The notes below the pieces were generated by a model, which made no database searches, had not been told where the DNA came from, and saw only the letters and a program-made list of their open reading frames with translations. This document shows, in pieces, positions 15,817 through 23,451 of a stretch of DNA of 25,606 bases; within the stretch, counting starts at the first letter, position 1; every line of letters starts with the position of its first letter. The position numbers were made by a program, and so were the translations under genes. Location of the stretch: assembly GCA_964570935.1 (NCBI GenBank), contig CAZMZP010000026.1:1-25606 (forward strand). Direction: 5' to 3'. The stretch is from JAFGJU01 sp964570935. GTDB taxonomy: Bacteria; Eisenbacteria; RBG-16-71-46; JAFGJU01.

Positions 15817-16720
15817 CTTTGTGAGCCGTCTGGAGAAGCTGGGCGGCGTGAGTTTCAGAAGGGACGCCCGGCTCTCCGCTCTCACGTCATTCGGGGTCGG
15901 CGGCCCCGCGGACGTCCTGGTGGTGGCCGGCCACGCCGGCGGCTTGACGGGCCTGCTGGAGCTGGCGAGAGACGCGGACGCCAGTGTGTTTGTGATGGGT
16001 GCCGGCACCAACGTCCTTTTCGGCGACGCCGGCTACAGGGGGGTCGTCCTCAAGCTGGGTGGCGGCTTCGGTGGCGTCGCGGAAGACCCGGCGGAAAAGG
16101 GCCGGGTTACGGCGGGCGCTGCCGCCCAGTGGTCGGACTTGACGGCCTTCTGCGTGGCGCATTCTTTGTCCGGCCTCCAGCAGACGGCCGGGATCCCCGG
16201 TACGGTCGGGGGAGCGCTGGCCGGGAACGCGGGCGCCTTCGGAGCGGCCGTCGGCGACCGGGTCGCCGAAGTGACCGGGTACGACCGGGAGGGCCGGCAG
16301 AGAAAGCTTCGCTCGCGCGACGTCCGGTTTGATTACCGCCGGGCGGATTTCGGATGCGAGCTGGTCCTGACGGGGACCACGCTTGCGCTTGCGCTGGCGC
16401 AGGGCGAGCGCGAGGCGCTCGGACGCGAAGTGGCGGACGTTCTCGCCAGAAGAAGAGAGAAGCAGCCGCTGGAATTCCCCAGCGCGGGTTCAGTGTTCAA
16501 GAACCCCCAGGGAGGGAAGGCGGGCAGGTTGATTGACGAGGCGGGTCTCAAGGGCAGGAGAGTGGGCGGAGCCCAGGTCTCCGAGAAGCACGCCAATTTC
16601 ATAGTGAACACGGGAGGCGCAAAGGCCGGCGACGTTGTGGCCTTGATCGAGCTCGTGCGGGAGGAAGTCTGGAGAAGGTTCAGCGTCAGGCTGGAGCTCG
16701 AGGTGAAAGTAGTGACGTGA
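15800..16720 (+). CDS. murB: UDP-N-acetylenolpyruvoylglucosamine reductase MurB
   Basis: MurB is the FAD enzyme that reduces UDP-GlcNAc-enolpyruvate with NADPH to UDP-MurNAc, feeding MurC. Visible are SFGVGGPAD at the FAD pyrophosphate loop, MGAGTNVLFGD, AGIPGTVGGALAGNAGAFG, FDYRRADF with the substrate-binding arginine, and PSAGSVFKNP with the proton-donor Ser231. The conserved C-terminal glutamate lies in LELEVKVV. The length of about 306 aa matches shorter MurB forms rather than the 342-aa E. coli enzyme. The start is uncertain. GTG 15800 overlaps murC by 17 bases without an obvious ribosome-binding site, and GTG 15821 is another in-frame choice; reinitiation after murC is plausible. It is followed by a 37-base spacer holding a hairpin before ftsQ. 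Confidence 0.94.
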   Translation: MWDASSFVSRLEKLGGVSFRRDARLSALTSFGVGGPADVLVVAGHAGGLTGLLELARDADASVFVMGAGTNVLFGDAGYRGVVLKLGGGFGGVAEDPAEKGRVTAGAAAQWSDLTAFCVAHSLSGLQQTAGIPGTVGGALAGNAGAFGAAVGDRVAEVTGYDREGRQRKLRSRDVRFDYRRADFGCELVLTGTTLALALAQGEREALGREVADVLARRREKQPLEFPSAGSVFKNPQGGKAGRLIDEAGLKGRRVGGAQVSEKHANFIVNTGGAKAGDVVALIELVREEVWRRFSVRLELEVKVVT

Positions 16721-16726
16721 CGGCGC

Positions 16727-16744
16727 GGCCGCCCGGCGGCGGCC
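16727..16744 (+). promoter_or_regulatory. Perfect GC hairpin just upstream of the ftsQ ribosome-binding site
   Basis: GGCCGCC (16727-16733) and GGCGGCC (16738-16744) form a perfect seven-pair stem with a CGGC loop, starting seven bases after the murB stop. It ends four bases before the GGAGG (16749-16753) that serves ftsQ. No T-tract follows, so it is not a canonical terminator. It could lower ftsQ translation or mark an RNA processing site. Function is inferred from position only. Confidence 0.5.
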
Positions 16745-16757
16745 AGACGGAGGCGGC

Positions 16758-17621
16758 GTGGTGAGGCGCAGGACAAGGAAGAAGTTCTACTGCGGAAAGG
16801 GACATCGCAGGAAGAAAGTGTCTTTTGACCTCGTGCTCAGGGTCGTCTTCCTCGTCCTCGTCGTGGTCCTGGCGGTGGTCAAGCTCCCCGAGGCGCGCGC
16901 CAGGGTGCTCGGCTCGAGCCTTTTTAGGTTGAACGCGGTCTCGCTCAAGGGCAACAGATACCTGCTGGACTCGCAGGTGCTGCGCATCGCCGGAGTGGAG
17001 AAGGGTACGTGCGGCCTTCGTTACGACACCGAGAAGATAGAGTCCAGGCTGGAGAAGCACCCGAGGATAAAGTCGGCGGCCGTGAAGAAGCTCCTCTGGA
17101 AGAAGCTGTACATCAAGGTGGAAGAGAGGACTCCGTTCGCCCTCGTGGACGCTCAGAAGCTCCTGGAGATGGACGAGAGCGGGGCGGTGTTTGAGCCGGT
17201 GGATCCGGCCGTGCTGCCCGACCTGCCGGTCATAACGGGTCTCCGCGGAAAGCGCATCAGGCCCGGCGACACGCTCAAGGGAGAACAGGTCGGCCAGGCC
17301 ATCGCGCTCCTCCAGAGGCTGCGCGACCCCGAAGTGAACCTGTACGCCCAGATATCGGAGTTGAACCTGCGCAAAGACGGCTCGATCGTGCTGGTGGCGG
17401 TGGAGTCGGGAGTCCCGGTGATCCTCGGAAGCGAGGACGTGAGCAAGCGAAAACTCCAGGCGCTGAGGGTGGCCATGGCTGACATGCAGCAGAGGGGGCT
17501 CCTGCCCGCCTCGGTGGACTTGAGATTTAAGGGTCAGGTCGTGGCCACTGTACAGGCTCAGCCTGCCCTCCAGGAGTCGAACAGGGAAGGGACCGACACG
17601 GGCGCCTACGCACTCTTCTAG
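16758..17621 (+). CDS. ftsQ: Cell division protein FtsQ/DivIB (POTRA domain)
   Basis: FtsQ is a bitopic protein that joins FtsL and FtsB and recruits them to the septum. This 287-residue protein has a very basic N-terminal tail (RRRTRKKF) and one membrane helix (about 23-42, VLRVVFLVLVVVLAVV). A POTRA domain follows at about 55-125: FRLNAVSLKGNRYLLDSQVL with the LKGN turn, then IESRLEKHPRIKSAAVKKLL and IKVEERTPFALV. An FtsQ beta domain follows, including VLPDLPVITGL and later beta strands. Tandem GTG codons at 16758 and 16761 are both possible starts. GGAGG is four bases before the first and seven before the second, so the second may be the true one. It sits between murB and ftsA, the common position. 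Confidence 0.9.
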   Translation: MVRRRTRKKFYCGKGHRRKKVSFDLVLRVVFLVLVVVLAVVKLPEARARVLGSSLFRLNAVSLKGNRYLLDSQVLRIAGVEKGTCGLRYDTEKIESRLEKHPRIKSAAVKKLLWKKLYIKVEERTPFALVDAQKLLEMDESGAVFEPVDPAVLPDLPVITGLRGKRIRPGDTLKGEQVGQAIALLQRLRDPEVNLYAQISELNLRKDGSIVLVAVESGVPVILGSEDVSKRKLQALRVAMADMQQRGLLPASVDLRFKGQVVATVQAQPALQESNREGTDTGAYALF

Positions 17622-17642
17622 AGTGGAAAGGCTGGTGCAAGA

Positions 17643-18869
17643 ATGGCATCTGGAAGAATACTGGCGGGGCTCGACATAGGCACGACGAAGATCTGCGTCA
17701 TCGTGGCGGAAGTGGACGACACAAACCAGGTCAACGTTGTGGGCGTGGGCACAGTGCCCTCGGAGGGTCTGAGGCGGGGCATCGTCATCAACCTGGAAAA
17801 GACGGTGCATTCCATATCCAGGGCCGTCGAGAAGGCAGAGCGCATGGCCGGGGTCGAGATAAAGTCCGTCTACGCGGGCATCGCCGGTGACCACATACGA
17901 AGCATAAACAGCAGGGGAGTCATAGCCGTCTCCAGGAAAGACAACGAGATCGGCCCGGCGGACGTGGCCAGAGTGGTGGACGCGGCCAAGGCGGTGGCCA
18001 TACCGGCCGACAGAGAAATAATCCACATCATCCCGCAGGAATTCATCGTGGACGACCAGGACGGGATAAAGGACCCAATCGGCATGAGCGGCATAAGGCT
18101 GGAGGCCGAGATCCACATAATCACCGGCGCCGTCACGTCCGCGAAGAACATATGCAAGAGCATCGAGAGGTCGGGGCTCAGGGTGGAGGACCTCGTGCTG
18201 GAGCCGCTGGCGTCCAGCCACGCGGTCCTGGGGTCTGACGAGAGAGACCTGGGAGTCGTGCTCATAGACATCGGAGGAGGCACGACCGACGTGGCGGTGT
18301 TCTACGAAGGCAGCATCCGGCACACGGCGATAATCGGCTTCGGCGGCACCAGCATCACCAACGATATTGCCATCGGACTGAGAACTCCTATTGACAAAGC
18401 AGAGGAGCTCAAGATAAAACACGGATGTGCGCTGAGCTCCATGGTCTCCGAGGACGAGAAGATCTCGGTGCCCGGGGTGGGAGGGAGACCCACGAGAGAG
18501 CTGTCGCGGTACGTGCTCAGCTCGATGATAGAACCCCGGCTCGAGGAGATATGTCAGCTGGCTCTCAAGGAGGTGAGAAAGAACCATTCCGCGAACCTGC
18601 TCAGCGCCGGCGTCGTGGTCACGGGCGGAACCGCTCTGATGCACGGCATGACCGAGCTCGCCGAACAGGTTTTTGAGATGCCGGTCAGGATCGGCGTCCC
18701 GACCGGGGTATCGGGTCTCGTGGATTCCGTCAGCGACCCGAGGTTCTCGACCGGCGTGGGACTCATCCTGCACGCCTTTCACAGTGAAGAAATGGACGCG
18801 GACTACTCCAAAGGCGTCCTTTCAAAGATATCAACGGGCCTGAGGAGGCTCGTGGACAGCTTTTTCTAG
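17643..18869 (+). CDS. ftsA: Cell division protein FtsA (actin-like FtsZ membrane anchor)
   Basis: FtsA is an actin-like ATPase that binds the FtsZ tail and the membrane. The 408-residue protein begins with the first phosphate loop LAGLDIGTTKICVIVAE. It includes the SHS2/1C-type region with GVGTVPSEGLRRGIVINLE and VYAGIAGDHIRS, and the second phosphate motif DIGGGTTD at 209-216. VVVTGGTALMHGM gives the adenosine-binding loop. The C-terminal amphipathic helix ISTGLRRLVDSFF is the membrane-targeting sequence. The ATG at 17643 has a purine-rich GGAAAGG region rather far upstream, so the ribosome-binding site is weak. It lies 21 bases after ftsQ and 38 bases before ftsZ. It would bind one or both PAFLRK peptides of the neighbouring FtsZ. 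Confidence 0.96.
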   Translation: MASGRILAGLDIGTTKICVIVAEVDDTNQVNVVGVGTVPSEGLRRGIVINLEKTVHSISRAVEKAERMAGVEIKSVYAGIAGDHIRSINSRGVIAVSRKDNEIGPADVARVVDAAKAVAIPADREIIHIIPQEFIVDDQDGIKDPIGMSGIRLEAEIHIITGAVTSAKNICKSIERSGLRVEDLVLEPLASSHAVLGSDERDLGVVLIDIGGGTTDVAVFYEGSIRHTAIIGFGGTSITNDIAIGLRTPIDKAEELKIKHGCALSSMVSEDEKISVPGVGGRPTRELSRYVLSSMIEPRLEEICQLALKEVRKNHSANLLSAGVVVTGGTALMHGMTELAEQVFEMPVRIGVPTGVSGLVDSVSDPRFSTGVGLILHAFHSEEMDADYSKGVLSKISTGLRRLVDSFF

Positions 18870-18907
18870 TTGTTGTGGGTTTTCCAGTGTGATATGGAGG
18901 TGTTGTG

Positions 18908-20095
18908 ATGCTTCTTCAATTCGAACCCGATGACACCAACTCCGCGCGTCTCCGCGTGATCGGCCTTGGCGGCGCCGGTGGAAATGCAGTCAACCGGATG
19001 GTTTCCTCCGGCCTCGCGGGAGTGGAGTTCATCGCCGGCAACACTGACGGCCAGGCGCTGGGCCAGTCCATGGCCACGCACAAGATACAGATCGGCTCCC
19101 AGCTGACGAAGGGGCTGGGGTCCGGCGGCAACCCCGACGTGGGGAGGAAGGCCGCGGAGGAGTCCGCCGACGAGTTGTCTGAAGCGATGCGCGGCAGCGA
19201 CATGGTGTTCATAACCTGCGGCATGGGTGGGGGCACCGGCACCGGCGCGGCGCCGTTCGTGGCCTCGCTGGCCAGGGAGCTCAACTGCCTCACCGTGGCC
19301 GTGGTGACGAAGCCTTTCGTGTTCGAGGGCAAGCGCCGGACGGAAGTGGCGGAAGACGGCCTGGACGAGCTCCGGGAGAACGTGGACACTCTTATAGTCA
19401 TCCCGAACGACAGGCTGCTGTCCGTCGTGGAGAGGACAACCCCCATACTGGAGGCCTTCAAGACGGCCGACGACGTGCTGCTCCAGGCGACGAAAGGTAT
19501 ATCTGACCTGATAACCGTTCCGGGCATCATCAACCTGGACTTCGCGGACGTCAAGACTGTGATGTCAGCGCGCGGCAACGCGCTCATGGGAACCGGAGTG
19601 GCCTCCGGCGAGAACAGGGCGCTCGAGGCGGCCCAGCTGGCCGTTTCCAGCCCGCTCCTGGAGGACGTGTCGATAGCCGGCGCCCGCGCCCTGCTGGTCA
19701 ACATCACCGGCGGGCCGACCCTCACGCTGCACGAGGCGAGCGACGCCGCGAGCGTGATACTCGAGGCGGCGGGCGGTGACGCCAACGTCATCTTCGGGGC
19801 CGTGATAGACCCCAGGCTGGACTCGGACGTGAGGGTGACGGTCATAGCCACCGGGTTCGGTAAGAAGCAGCCGGCCAGGAGCGAAACTGTCGAGAAGGAC
19901 AAAAACAAGGACAAGGATAAAGACGCGGGCAAGCGGTTGATAGAGATCGTCGATTACGACGAAGAGGGCTTGCGAAGACCAGCCTTCCTGCGGAAGGAAG
20001 AATCCACGGTCGTCTCGCACACGCGGAAGTGGGGCAGGGCGTTCTCTAAAGACAGCCTGGATGTTCCTGCTTTCCTCAGAAAGCAGATGGAGTAG
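18908..20095 (+). CDS. ftsZ: Cell division GTPase FtsZ with duplicated C-terminal peptide
   Basis: FtsZ is the tubulin-like GTPase that forms the cytokinetic ring. The 395-residue protein has VIGLGGAGGNAVNRM, the GTP signature GGGTGTG (107-113), PFVFEGKRR, and the catalytic T7 loop NLDFADV (209-215). T2 reads NTDGQAL (45-51), where most FtsZ proteins have NTDAQAL. A short charged linker rich in KDK follows the core from about 320. The tail carries two copies of the FtsA-binding peptide: PAFLRK at 358-363 and PAFLRKQME at 387-395, the true C-terminus. The ATG at 18908 is preceded by GGAGG (18896-18900) at seven bases; a GTG three bases earlier is also possible. It is the last standard gene of the operon. 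Confidence 0.97.
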   Translation: MLLQFEPDDTNSARLRVIGLGGAGGNAVNRMVSSGLAGVEFIAGNTDGQALGQSMATHKIQIGSQLTKGLGSGGNPDVGRKAAEESADELSEAMRGSDMVFITCGMGGGTGTGAAPFVASLARELNCLTVAVVTKPFVFEGKRRTEVAEDGLDELRENVDTLIVIPNDRLLSVVERTTPILEAFKTADDVLLQATKGISDLITVPGIINLDFADVKTVMSARGNALMGTGVASGENRALEAAQLAVSSPLLEDVSIAGARALLVNITGGPTLTLHEASDAASVILEAAGGDANVIFGAVIDPRLDSDVRVTVIATGFGKKQPARSETVEKDKNKDKDKDAGKRLIEIVDYDEEGLRRPAFLRKEESTVVSHTRKWGRAFSKDSLDVPAFLRKQME

Positions 20096-20107
20096 GCCAC
20101 TTAATAG

Positions 20108-20138
20108 CCTCTCGGTATCGCCGGGAAGCACCGTGAGG
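20108..20138 (+). promoter_or_regulatory. Imperfect stem-loop in the leader of the TPR gene
   Basis: CCTCTCGGT (20108-20116) pairs with ACCGTGAGG (20130-20138) with one mismatch and a 13-base loop. It lies in the 54-base gap between ftsZ and the TPR gene. Its right arm contains GAGG, part of the likely ribosome-binding region 10-15 bases before ATG 20150. No T-tract follows. It might attenuate transcription past ftsZ or mask the TPR gene's ribosome-binding site. Confidence 0.35.
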
Positions 20139-20149
20139 GTGGTGTCTCT

Positions 20150-21808
20150 ATGACGCTTTTTGGAAGACTGCTTCAGCGCCAGGGAAACGAGCACTACAAC
20201 AAGGGAATCGCTTTCTTCAACAACGGACAGTACGAGGAGGCCGTATCGGAATTTGAGACCGCGATAGCGACCATCTCCAACAAGAAAGACCCTTACTACA
20301 ACCTGGGGCTTTTCTACGCCGCGGAAGCCAGGGCGCACCTCGGCCTGGCTCATTTCAAAAAGGGAGAGCTCGTCAAGGCCGAGGCGGAATTCCGCACGGC
20401 CCTGTCCGAGAGCCCCAACTACCCCGACCTGCACTACTACCTCGGAGTCATACTCGAGAAATCCGGCCGTCACGAAGAGGCGGTGAAGGAGCTTGAGCAG
20501 TCCCTGGCCGTGAACCCCAACTACTCGGAGGCCCGCTGCTACATGGCGGTCTGTCTCCACGCGCTTGGGGACGAGAAGGGTGCGGAGGAACAGCTCCAGG
20601 AGGTCAGGCGCACCGGCTACGAGCTTCCTGTGTCGTTGAGTCTTCAGAAGAACAATCACATCCCCGAGGAAGCCATAGAGGAGCTGAAAGACATCCCCAG
20701 GAAGAAATCCGACTGCATGGCTCACATGGACAACGCGGTCACCTGCTACAACCGGGGACTGCGAAAGCAGGCAGTGGCGGAGCTGGATAAGGCCATCGCG
20801 CTGCAGCCGCGGTACGCGGACCTCCACTGCAAGCTGGGCATAATACTGGCCGAGATGGGGGACACCTCCCGGGCGGCGGCCGAGTTCAAGCAGGCGATCG
20901 CGATTAACCCGAGGTACATCGACGCCCACATGCATCTCGGCATGGCGTACCTGGCTGAGAGGCGTTACGCGGACGCCGTGAAGCTGCTGGTCCACGCGTC
21001 GGAGCTGGCGCCGAACTACTCCGACACTCACTTTTTGGCCGGTCTTGCCATGTACAAGAGCGGTTTTGCCGACATGGCGGTCGAGAAGTTCAGGAAAGCC
21101 CTGGACGCGAACCCGTCTTTCTGGAGGGCCCGCTATCACCTGGCCCTCTGCCATCATTGCATGGGCGACACCGCGGCCGCGGTCAGGGAGCTCAAGGGCG
21201 CCCTGGAGCAGTCGCCGGACGCGGGTATCGCCCGCGCCGAACTGGGCCGGGTGTACCTGGCGATGGGCGACCACAACAAGGCGGCCAACGAGTTCGAGAT
21301 CGCGGTCGGATACCATCCCGACTACCCCGACCTCAGGCTGAGCCTGGGCATCTCGTACATGAAGGCGGGCCGGCTGGAGAAGGCCCGCAACGAATTCGTG
21401 GCGGCCATCGAGCTGCACCCCGACTACGGCACGGCCCATTACGCCCTGGGCAGGGTCTTCCTTTGCGAGGGTAAGCACGACGAGGCCGTGTTGCATCTCA
21501 CGACGGCCCTTGCCCTCTGTCCGGACCACGCCGACCTGCATTACTGCCTCGCGCGCGCCTACGCCAAGAAGTCGCAGCACGCCGAGGCGGAGAAGGCGTT
21601 CGCCGCCGCCATCTCCATCAACAGGAATTTCGTGTCAGCGAGACTGGAGTTGGCGCTCATTCTCCAGAGACAGTCCCGGTTCGACGAGGCCAGAGAGCAT
21701 TTCCTTCACGTGCTCGGGCTGGAGCCGGACAACCCTCTGGCCCGGTCGTACCTGGACGACCAGATCCCGCAGCCCGTCGTTCCTTCAGATGTCACCACCT
21801 CCGTATGA
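20150..21808 (+). CDS. Cytoplasmic TPR-repeat protein, about 14 repeats
   Basis: The 552-residue protein is built almost wholly from tetratricopeptide repeats of 34 residues. Examples are NEHYNKGIAFFNNGQYEEAVSEFETAI (from about 13), LHYYLGVILEKSGRHEEAVKELEQSLAVNPNY and AHYALGRVFLCEGKHDEAVLHLTTAL, up to the last full unit ending HVLGLEPDNPLA. I count about 14, with a degenerate break around residues 155-190 (a YELPVSLSLQKNN region) that splits the array into two blocks of four and ten. There is no signal peptide or membrane segment, so it should be a cytoplasmic scaffold. It lies 54 bases after ftsZ and overlaps the radical SAM gene by 20 bases, so it is probably expressed with both. Binding partners cannot be read from sequence; a link to division or envelope assembly is inferred from position alone. 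Confidence 0.88.
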   Translation: MTLFGRLLQRQGNEHYNKGIAFFNNGQYEEAVSEFETAIATISNKKDPYYNLGLFYAAEARAHLGLAHFKKGELVKAEAEFRTALSESPNYPDLHYYLGVILEKSGRHEEAVKELEQSLAVNPNYSEARCYMAVCLHALGDEKGAEEQLQEVRRTGYELPVSLSLQKNNHIPEEAIEELKDIPRKKSDCMAHMDNAVTCYNRGLRKQAVAELDKAIALQPRYADLHCKLGIILAEMGDTSRAAAEFKQAIAINPRYIDAHMHLGMAYLAERRYADAVKLLVHASELAPNYSDTHFLAGLAMYKSGFADMAVEKFRKALDANPSFWRARYHLALCHHCMGDTAAAVRELKGALEQSPDAGIARAELGRVYLAMGDHNKAANEFEIAVGYHPDYPDLRLSLGISYMKAGRLEKARNEFVAAIELHPDYGTAHYALGRVFLCEGKHDEAVLHLTTALALCPDHADLHYCLARAYAKKSQHAEAEKAFAAAISINRNFVSARLELALILQRQSRFDEAREHFLHVLGLEPDNPLARSYLDDQIPQPVVPSDVTTSV

Positions 21809-23405
21809 GCGAGCCGAACTGAATCTGCTCGACTACGCCCCCGGCCGGGCGCGCAAAAGGTCCCGGCTGAGCGTGTGTGTCGTGTATCCGAACTCCTACT
21901 CCGTCGGCATGGACAATCTTGGCTTCCAGGGGGTCTACCGCATGCTCGCTTCCACCCCCGGAGTTCACTGCGAGAGGGCGTTCTTCGAGCGCGGTCTCGA
22001 AGGGGTCAGTCTGGAGAGCCGGCTCCCGCTCAGGCAGTTTGACGTCCTTGCGTTCTCGGTTTCGTACGAGAACGACCTCGTGAACGTGCTCAGGACTCTG
22101 AAATCCTCCGGTATCGCGCCTTACGCGGCCGACCGGCCGGGCGCGTCGCCATTCCTGATCGCCGGCGGGGTGGGAGTGTTCGCAAACCCCGAACCCGCCA
22201 GCCTGTTCATGGACGCCATCTTTCTGGGCGAGGCGGACGAGGCGCTGGGCGAGATACTGGACGCCTACCTGGGAAGCCGGGAGGGCGGCAGGCAGGCTGT
22301 CGAAGAGGCGCTGTCGGCCGTGGAGGGTGTCTACGTGCCGTCGCTCCACTCGCCGTTCATCGGCGCCGGAACGGGCGCCGGAGGCGCGCCCCCTCCGCGG
22401 AGGCGGCACGTGAGGGACCTGTCCCGCCTGTTCTGCTCGTCAGTCATACTCAGCACGCGTTCCCACCTGGGCGGGATGTTCCTGGCGGAGGTAGCCAGGG
22501 GATGCACCAGAAGGTGCAGTTTCTGTGCGGTCAGCTCGGCTTACTCGCCGCTCAGGTTCGTTCCGGCCGCTTCGCTCTTGGACAGGGTGGACGCGGCGGG
22601 CGCCGCGGCGAGGGCCGTGGGGTTCCTGGGCGCCTGCGTCGCCGACCACCCCGGCCTCACCTGCCTGGCCGGCACGCTCGCGGACAGGAAGCAGAGGGTG
22701 TCCGTGTCGTCCCTCAGGGCGGACGCGGGCAGGTCCGAGCTTGTGTCGGTCATAGCCCGCAGCGGCACGAGGACTCTCACGATCGCGCCCGAGGCGGCCG
22801 GCGCGAGGTTGAGAAGGGTGATGGGCAAGGAGCTCGACCTGAATCTCCTTATGGAGACCGCGAGCCACGCGTCCGAGAGTGGGTTTACCACACTCAAACT
22901 CTATTTCATGCTGGGCCTGCCCGGTGAACGTCCGGAAGACGTCGACGCCATCGCGTCCATGACCGAGGCGGTGTCCAGGAGGTTCGAGCTGCGCGGAAAG
23001 TCGAGGTCGGTGACCCTGAGCGTTTCGCCCTTCGTGCCCAAGGCATCCACGCCGTTCCAGTGGTTCGGAGCCGAGGCCGAGGAGACCATGCGCCTCAAGC
23101 TCGACAGACTGTCCCGGGAGGTGAGAAAGCTCAAGGCAGTCCGGTTCACACCGCCCGGCGTGAGGAACTGGATGCTGGAAGCGGCGGTGTCGCGCGGAAG
23201 CTGGAAGACGGGCCTCGCCCTGCACAGTCTTGTGTTCGAGGAGACGAGCACCAGGAAGGCATGGAAGAAGGCCGGCCTTTCGTTCGAGCGCGAGGTGAGC
23301 GACCCCGCGGAGGCGAGCGCTCCGCTTCCGTGGGAACACGTTTACGGGACCGAGGCGGGGGCGCACCTGAAGTCCGCATACACGAAGGCCTGCGACGACA
23401 TGTAG
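21789..23405 (+). CDS. Radical SAM protein with B12-binding-like N-terminal domain (TIGR03960-like)
   Basis: The 538-residue protein has an N-terminal domain similar to that preceding the radical SAM core in TIGR03960-type proteins. It includes VCVVYPNSYSVGMDNLGFQGVY, FDVLAFSVSYENDLVNVL, FLIAGGVGVFANPEPASLFMDA and the acidic GEADEALGEIL. The radical SAM core follows, with the iron-sulfur motif CxxxCxxC formed by Cys239, Cys243 and Cys246 within ARGCTRRCSFC. TLKLYFMLGLPGE fits a later barrel strand. The substrate is unknown; TIGR03960-like proteins lack a settled function, and the DUF2344 partner often found beside them is absent here. ATG 21789 overlaps the TPR gene by 20 bases and has no clear ribosome-binding site, suggesting coupled translation. 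The open frame extends upstream to 21510, but that part is only the shadow of the TPR gene. Confidence 0.85.
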   Translation: MSPPPYERAELNLLDYAPGRARKRSRLSVCVVYPNSYSVGMDNLGFQGVYRMLASTPGVHCERAFFERGLEGVSLESRLPLRQFDVLAFSVSYENDLVNVLRTLKSSGIAPYAADRPGASPFLIAGGVGVFANPEPASLFMDAIFLGEADEALGEILDAYLGSREGGRQAVEEALSAVEGVYVPSLHSPFIGAGTGAGGAPPPRRRHVRDLSRLFCSSVILSTRSHLGGMFLAEVARGCTRRCSFCAVSSAYSPLRFVPAASLLDRVDAAGAAARAVGFLGACVADHPGLTCLAGTLADRKQRVSVSSLRADAGRSELVSVIARSGTRTLTIAPEAAGARLRRVMGKELDLNLLMETASHASESGFTTLKLYFMLGLPGERPEDVDAIASMTEAVSRRFELRGKSRSVTLSVSPFVPKASTPFQWFGAEAEETMRLKLDRLSREVRKLKAVRFTPPGVRNWMLEAAVSRGSWKTGLALHSLVFEETSTRKAWKKAGLSFEREVSDPAEASAPLPWEHVYGTEAGAHLKSAYTKACDDM

Positions 23406-23417
23406 ACGCCGCAGGCC
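23387..23417. terminator. Inverted repeat between convergent radical SAM gene and rpmB
   Basis: GGCCTGCG (23387-23394) and CGCAGGCC (23410-23417) are perfect inverted repeats of eight bases with a 15-base loop containing the radical SAM stop codon (23403-23405). The two flanking genes converge here with a 46-base gap, so a bidirectional terminator is plausible. There is no T-run on either strand, which weakens the call. Confidence 0.35.
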
Positions 23418-23451
23418 GCGTCGCGCTTCATCGGCAAGAGTGAACCGCAGT

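Noticed and set aside
16686..18782. 698-aa open frame on the - strand over ftsQ and ftsA
   Set aside because: It is a shadow of well-supported ftsQ and ftsA with no recognisable domain.
18870..18907. Possible promoter in the AT-richer ftsA-ftsZ gap
   Set aside because: TTGTTG and GATATG can be picked out, but the spacer is too short and the matches poor; only the ftsZ ribosome-binding site is convincing.
21510..21788. N-terminal extension of the radical SAM protein
   Set aside because: It is Arg/Ser/Pro-rich shadow sequence of the TPR gene; family similarity starts just after ATG 21789.
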